Below the pieces are notes generated by a model that saw only the letters and a list, made by a program, of their open reading frames with translations, searched no databases and was not told where the DNA came from. 64,000 nt of DNA from Hippophae tibetana (lineage: Eukaryota > Streptophyta > Magnoliopsida > Rosales > Elaeagnaceae), in the NCBI GenBank assembly GCA_037013495.1, contig CM072807.1:8807001-8871000 (forward strand). The letters are read 5' to 3'. Below, one piece after another: positions 59,161-64,000 of this stretch. A program made the position numbers and the translations under genes. The first letter of the stretch is position 1; every line of letters begins with the position of its first letter.

Positions 59161-60867
59161 ATGAGTGCTAGTCATCTGGTAGCCGATGCAATGTGGAAGG
59201 AAATTCAATCCACTGGTTCAGGTAGGTAACTACTTTTTCCTTTCCCTTGATATATGATTATTAAGACCAATCTTCTTCAATTTCATAGATTCATCTGTTT
59301 CCTTGGTTTTAAACCTGACCAAAACGAATCAAAAATGGCAGTGACAGATTATCAGCTCTCCATGTTAGTAATGACAACTCTATCATTCATTCCTTTGGCT
59401 TCATAAATTCTGTTATTGACTTGACTTGGATGTTCAAGTTCTGATATCTAAACTTGGTAAATTATGTAGCTTGCATTTCGTGTTTGGTAAGAACTTTGAG
59501 AGGGCAACTAGGATTGTGGATCAAAGTGGTGTCAAGAGGATTTTGGGTCAGCCTAGTGGACGTTTTATTTTTCAGGTTTTAAAAAATGAATAAACTATAT
59601 TATATTCTTTTCAAGTTATGTTCTTCTTCTTCTTCTTTTTAAAAATTCATTTTGCTTAAATTTGTCAAACTTTCAGAAACTATTTTAAGGGTAATGTACT
59701 AAATGGTTCAAGAATCAATCAGGTTGTAGGAGAATCCAAGAGAAAGGAGGAATATTTCTGTTTCTCAGAACACTTTTGTGGCTGTTATTCGTTCTTCTAT
59801 GATGTTGTGAACCGAGGAGAGCAGCTCTGTGTGAGTTTCCTCTCTTGTTTTCTTGCCTATTCATATGGCATGTTTGGATGTGTTTTTCTTGTAAGTGGTT
59901 TCTGTTAGGAAATTTGGATAAAATGGTATAATCACAAATTTATCTTCCCAAGATCTTCCTTAACAGAATATCAAATAACAGAGAAATAGATAATACACAA
60001 CACAAGAATTATATTGGAAACTCTAAATTAGAGAAAAATCATTTTCGTTGTCAAAAGACAACCAGAGAAAAATTTACTATGTGACAAATTGTTACAACCA
60101 CACTCTTAGTAATTTTCTCACACACCCAAAAGACAAGAGCAACTACAAGTCCAAAAGAATTTTCCCACAAAATTCTCTCACTCAAGAACTTCTCGTACAA
60201 GTTTTTCTCTATTTTTGGGATGATTAACAATGAAGAAATGAAGCCATATTTATAGCCTTCAAGTTCTCATTTCATATGCCAAACATTTCTTCATTCAACA
60301 AAATTAGGGTACCTAATTTTACTATTCTTTATTCAAACAAGGTTAGGCACCTCCATCTTTGACAATTTGGTAAGCCACCTTCCATGAATTTTTTTCTAAA
60401 TTAGACACCTCCTATTTTCACTAACAAACCTAATATCATTTTTAATCAATCATAACAGTTTCAAGATAAGTGATTTAGTTAAAAGTAGTTTTAAGAGAAG
60501 CATTTAAATGTTTGGTATGAAATGTTAGAAGTGGTTTTGAGTTGCAATTTGATAATTATTTTAAGATGAAAGCATTCATTCAAAACTATTTTTTTCAAAA
60601 GTAAATATTACTTACTTCTCTTAAAACCACAAATAATGCTTCTCATAAATATTGCAAGTGTTTTGATATATTTGAAATTACTTTCAATTGAAAGGAGAAG
60701 CAGACCCATAATCTATTACTCTGGTTTTGACTGTTAGCTATGTATACTTTTTTATTATTGTTCAGTGTAAGCATCAATTAGCTGCAAGACTTTCTTCTTC
60801 TCTGGGATTATGCATTGATGTTGAGGTGACCGACGATGAACTTGCTTTATTACTTTCCAAGCTTTAG
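59161..60867 (+). CDS. SWS1: SWS1/ZSWIM7 SWIM zinc-finger protein, intact copy B
   Basis: Five exons (59161-59221, 59342-59363, 59470-59575, 59723-59830, 60766-60867; GT-AG, phases 1/2/0/0) give 132 residues, close to human ZSWIM7 (about 140). The protein begins MSASHLVADAMWKEIQSTGS, continues VTDYQLSILHFVFGKNFERA and VKRILGQPSGRFIFQV, and carries the SWIM motif C82-x-C84 ... C100-x-H102 (EHFCGCYSF and CCKHQLAARL). Exon 2 is a 22-bp microexon, accepted because it alone restores frame and supplies a family-like segment. SWS1 with RAD51 paralogues promotes RAD51 filaments in homologous recombination; in Arabidopsis SSN2 (At4g33925, from memory) also affects immune gene expression. Intron 4 contains a solo LTR. 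Confidence 0.88.
59903..60457. mobile_element. solo LTR in intron 4 of intact SWS1
   Basis: A 555-bp segment starting tgttaggaaatttgg and ending atcataaca (TG...CA) is flanked by the 5-bp direct repeat gtttc (59898-59902 and 60458-60462). The corresponding intron of the dead copy (about 39713-39725, aagtggttttaagataag) has no insertion. No internal retroelement sequence follows, so it is a solo LTR. Which strand was the element's sense strand could not be decided. Confidence 0.88.
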
Positions 60868-60975
60868 TAGAATCTGTTATCTTGGAGAAAACGAACTACC
60901 CCATCACTTTACAACTCAAATTCCATGCCTATTTGTTATATTGGGATTGCTAATATGAACATCAACTCTTCAGCT

Positions 60976-61560
60976 TCTGTACTGGGGCAAAATGATGGCA
61001 TTAGTTCATGGTTTATGAACAGTGTCATCAAAGTTGAAATTTTACTGACTATGATTCTAATTGTTTAATATTTTAATGTGTGCTCAATATATTAAAGTGC
61101 TCATCCCCAATCAGGAGGTTGTGTTTGGTGGGTAGAATTAAAATATAATGGGAATAAAAATGGTAATAAGAATTAAATTCAATGGAAATGATATTAGTGT
61201 TATTATATTTGTTTTAGTAGTGTAATCAAAATAATGATAAATATTAAAGTTAATTTATAAAATTATAAATAAAATAAAATTAGAAATAATTTTTTTTATT
61301 TTTAAATGAGATAAAATGATTAAAATAGTAATAAATAATTATATAAATATGTGAGTAAAATATATTATTCTAACGTCTTTGTGAGGGGTGTAAGAGAAAT
61401 AATGATTTATATTATTGTTATAATGTTTTATATTTCATTTCAATTTAACCGTCGAATAAACACATAAATATCTTGAATAATTTTTATTACCATTTCTATT
61501 ATTTTCAATTAAATATATCCTTAGTTTTTGTTAGAAATATGCATGGATCTGAATTTGGAT
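60976..61560 (+). repeat. duplicated copy of intron 4 sequence from the plastid-protein gene
   Basis: From gcttctgtactggggcaaaa at about 60973 the sequence follows 50439 onward (gcttcattaatggggcgaaa), including atgatggcattag, tgactatgattctaattg and the Tourist-like MITE, to about 61560/51005. It starts just after the SWS1 3' region ends. No exon of the plastid-protein gene is included. Confidence 0.9.
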
Positions 61561-63936
61561 ACTTAAATTATGATTAGTCAAATTATCTTTGATTTTTAAC
61601 CATTTTTTACTATCATAATTCATAATTCAATTTGATCGAATTTAGATTAAATAATTCATAATTTGTTTAAAATTGGATTCAAATTGTCTTAAAATTGACG
61701 ATTTTGAACCAATGTTTAGCTCTAAAAACCCATATTATTATCCAAAGCCGCTTTTGAACCTAGTTGAGAGGAAAAGATAGTTAAACATATAAACAGTAAT
61801 AACTAAACTAATTAAGAAAAGAATGGATTTATGAATCAAGAAAACAAAACGGGAACCATGAGATTAATATCTATTCATTGTTCATACTTCAAATTTCATA
61901 TAATCATGTACCATAATTAAATTCTCTAACCAAAGCTCTGAAACTACTTTTGCCAATTCTCTAAGCATAGCTCTGAAAATTTTCCTTTTCACATATAATA
62001 AGTAACATTACATAATGCAACCAAACGTATCTCAGATTTGTAGCATAAGCGACAAATTGGATGCCAGGGATCAAGGCAAGGAAGCAGATCGAGTGGGCAA
62101 TTCTCAAAGAGACTGACATCGATTGGGCTCCACATTTTGATGCCCTGCCATCCTTTACGGTCAAAAAAGAGTCAAACGTTTAGGGAGAGAACGCTGAGGA
62201 ATCGGGGAGAGAGAGAGTAGACCGGATAGTAAAGACGACTGCGAGAACTTATGGTGCGGGTTCAAGATTTTTAGGGTCTTAAAACGTTTAGTATATATAT
62301 TTTAGAGTAGTGAAATGGTGATAATGTCCGTCTAGTCTCTAAATTCGATATTTTGTTCTTGTAATGATGATGTCTTTAGTTGATTAAGTAACTTAATTTT
62401 TTCAAAAAAGATAAATTTATTCTATTAATATAACTAATTCAAATTAGACATTATACATAATAAAAATATATATTTATTAAATATATACCTAATCAATTAA
62501 TAATGTTAATTTAATAATTTCAAAATACAACAAAAAAAAATAGAAATAAATTAATGCGTGTGGAATCTTTTTTACCCAAGTAAGAAAAAAAAATTTGGAT
62601 TTGTAAGTTACATATTAAAACTTCATTTTGAACCAAAATGATAAAAATCAGTCAAATACCTATACAGAATAAGATAATGCATCCTTCACAGGTATTTTTA
62701 TGTTTTGTTTAAAACAAAAAAAATCATAATTTTGATTCATTTGATTATTTAAAAAAACGGAGCTAAATTAAATCTAACTAAAAATTAACATAACTAAACT
62801 ATTAATTTTCAAAATAACGAGATTAATTTAGTATGTTATTTTGACCGTAATTACAATAAAAATATATAAAACATTCATTTTATCTATATTATTGAATAAA
62901 ATAATCATTAATGAATTATTATTGTATCAATAATAATTTATATTGTGATAATATTTCCACTTTTTTGAATTTTGATAAATATTATTTTTATAAAATTACT
63001 AAAAAACCCCCAAAGATTTTCCAAAATTACAAACATGCCTTGAAACGTTAGCAATTATACTCCCCCATTATTCCATTACTGTTATATTACGAATTTATTA
63101 ATTTTATTATAAATAATTCCTTTAAAAATGCAATATACAGTGTTAAAAGAAATATAATTCAAGTTTTTTTTTTATGAAAAAGCAAATCTCTGTTTCCATT
63201 TTCTAGTGTAAAAGTATAAACATAGCTTTTGATAAGATAAAAGTCTAAAATGCCCTCTTTTTAATTATTAAATAGCATTACCCACGACAACCGTAGCGTG
63301 ATATGTAGGATGTCTTAAAACCTTCCCTTTTAATTAGTTTACATCTTTTATTTATATGTTTACCAATTTACATTAACATTTACTCTATCACATAATGTGT
63401 GTATTCATGTTTACTAGCACAAAAACTTGAACATGAAAGTTATGATTACCATGGTTAAGAAAAATTCTTCAATATTCTTAAATTACGTGATTTCACGATA
63501 TTCCAGGTTAAACAACTTTAAGATTAATGTAATTTTTTCTTTAAAAATACAAAAATTCAATAAAAGGTGAAAAAAAATCTAATTGGTAAAGAATATACTC
63601 AAAAGTAATGAATAAAAACACATGACTAAATGTCTATAATTCATTTGGAACATTCTCTTTGAAAATTGCATTGCTAAATTCAAAAGAGATGTTTTCCTTC
63701 ACCAATATTCATGTGACAATCTAATCAAATAGAACTACGTTCATACAAAACATAAACCCATCGTCACTACTAATGTTGCCTCAAAAAGCCTAACTACGTT
63801 ATATGGAATTTATAATATGCAGAATAGTTCTGAATTTTCTCAAGTATCATCATCAAAAGCAAGCCTGCATGCACAAAACATTATCTTTATAAAAAACACC
63901 GAAATCCAGTATTGATTCTGCAGAGTGTGTTCTTAA
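61561..63936. other. non-coding spacer with one candidate small ORF
   Basis: Mostly AT-rich. A GC-balanced patch at 61960-62270 contains a 67-residue minus-strand frame (61961-62164) with a hydrophobic segment (IAHSICFLALIPGIQFVAYA) and an upstream GA-rich stretch that could be a leader. I recognise no family; it may be a small membrane-protein gene or an exon relic. Nothing else is supported up to the right-edge gene fragment. Confidence 0.35.
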
Positions 63937-64000
63937 TCATAGAAAGTGAGGAGTGATCAATCCCGCAACTTCAAGAAATCCAACGCGATCCTTTCCCTTA
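63937..64000 (-). CDS. possible C-terminal coding fragment at right edge, partial
   Basis: Minus-strand frame open from the window edge to a TGA at 63937-63939, reading KGKDRVGFLEVAGLITPHFL. Composition is more balanced than the adjoining DNA, and the residue mix looks protein-like. The gene would lie mostly to the right of the window. I do not recognise the family, and 21 codons could be open by chance. Confidence 0.35.
   Translation of the reverse strand, partial: KGKDRVGFLEVAGLITPHFL

Overview
The window is nuclear DNA of a flowering plant, almost certainly a eudicot. It is strongly AT-rich, its genes have GT-AG introns, and it carries plant-specific families: a P-type PPR protein, a clade-D PP2C, a plant LRR protein and a predicted plastid protein. 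Ty1/copia, CACTA, PIF/Harbinger-like and endogenous caulimovirid remains lie between them. I cannot name the species from sequence alone.

Layout. 2-100: possible 3' end of a gene that starts left of the window. About 760-7540 (-): a decayed endogenous pararetrovirus with the order movement protein, coat protein, protease, reverse transcriptase, RNase H, transactivator. 8101-10753 (-): secreted LRR protein in seven exons. 12280-13180: copia relic. 14261-15840 (-): small C2H2 zinc protein in three exons. 17462-21896 (-): 906-residue coiled-coil protein with a coding minisatellite. 22-29 kb: AT-rich DNA with a foldback element and an intact CACTA miniature element. 29345-31713 (+): PP2C phosphatase in four exons. 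32622-37690 (+): complete but mutated copia element with two LTRs. 37901-40687 (+): dead copy of SWS1/ZSWIM7. 47786-51554 (+): predicted plastid membrane protein of unknown function in six exons. 53318-55780 (-): intronless PPR protein. 59161-60867 (+): intact five-exon SWS1 copy. 63937-64000 (-): possible end of a gene lying mostly right of the window.

The most notable part is the history of the SWS1 locus. The copy beside the PP2C gene is broken by a small deletion in exon 1, loss of the end of exon 3, and a 1.1-kb element inside exon 4. A copia element also sits in its upstream flank. About 20 kb away a second copy is open across all five exons. Non-coding pieces of the plastid-protein gene flank that second copy on both sides, so this part of the window is a mosaic of duplicated segments. 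In Arabidopsis, as far as I remember, the orthologues of this PP2C and of SWS1 carry adjacent locus numbers (At4g33920 and At4g33925). If so, the dead copy is at the ancestral position and the living one is the relocated duplicate.

Exon structures were worked out by hand from splice-site consensus, reading frame and family knowledge. No alignment or database search was possible. No bacterial-type operons, CRISPR arrays, rRNA genes or convincing tRNA genes were seen.
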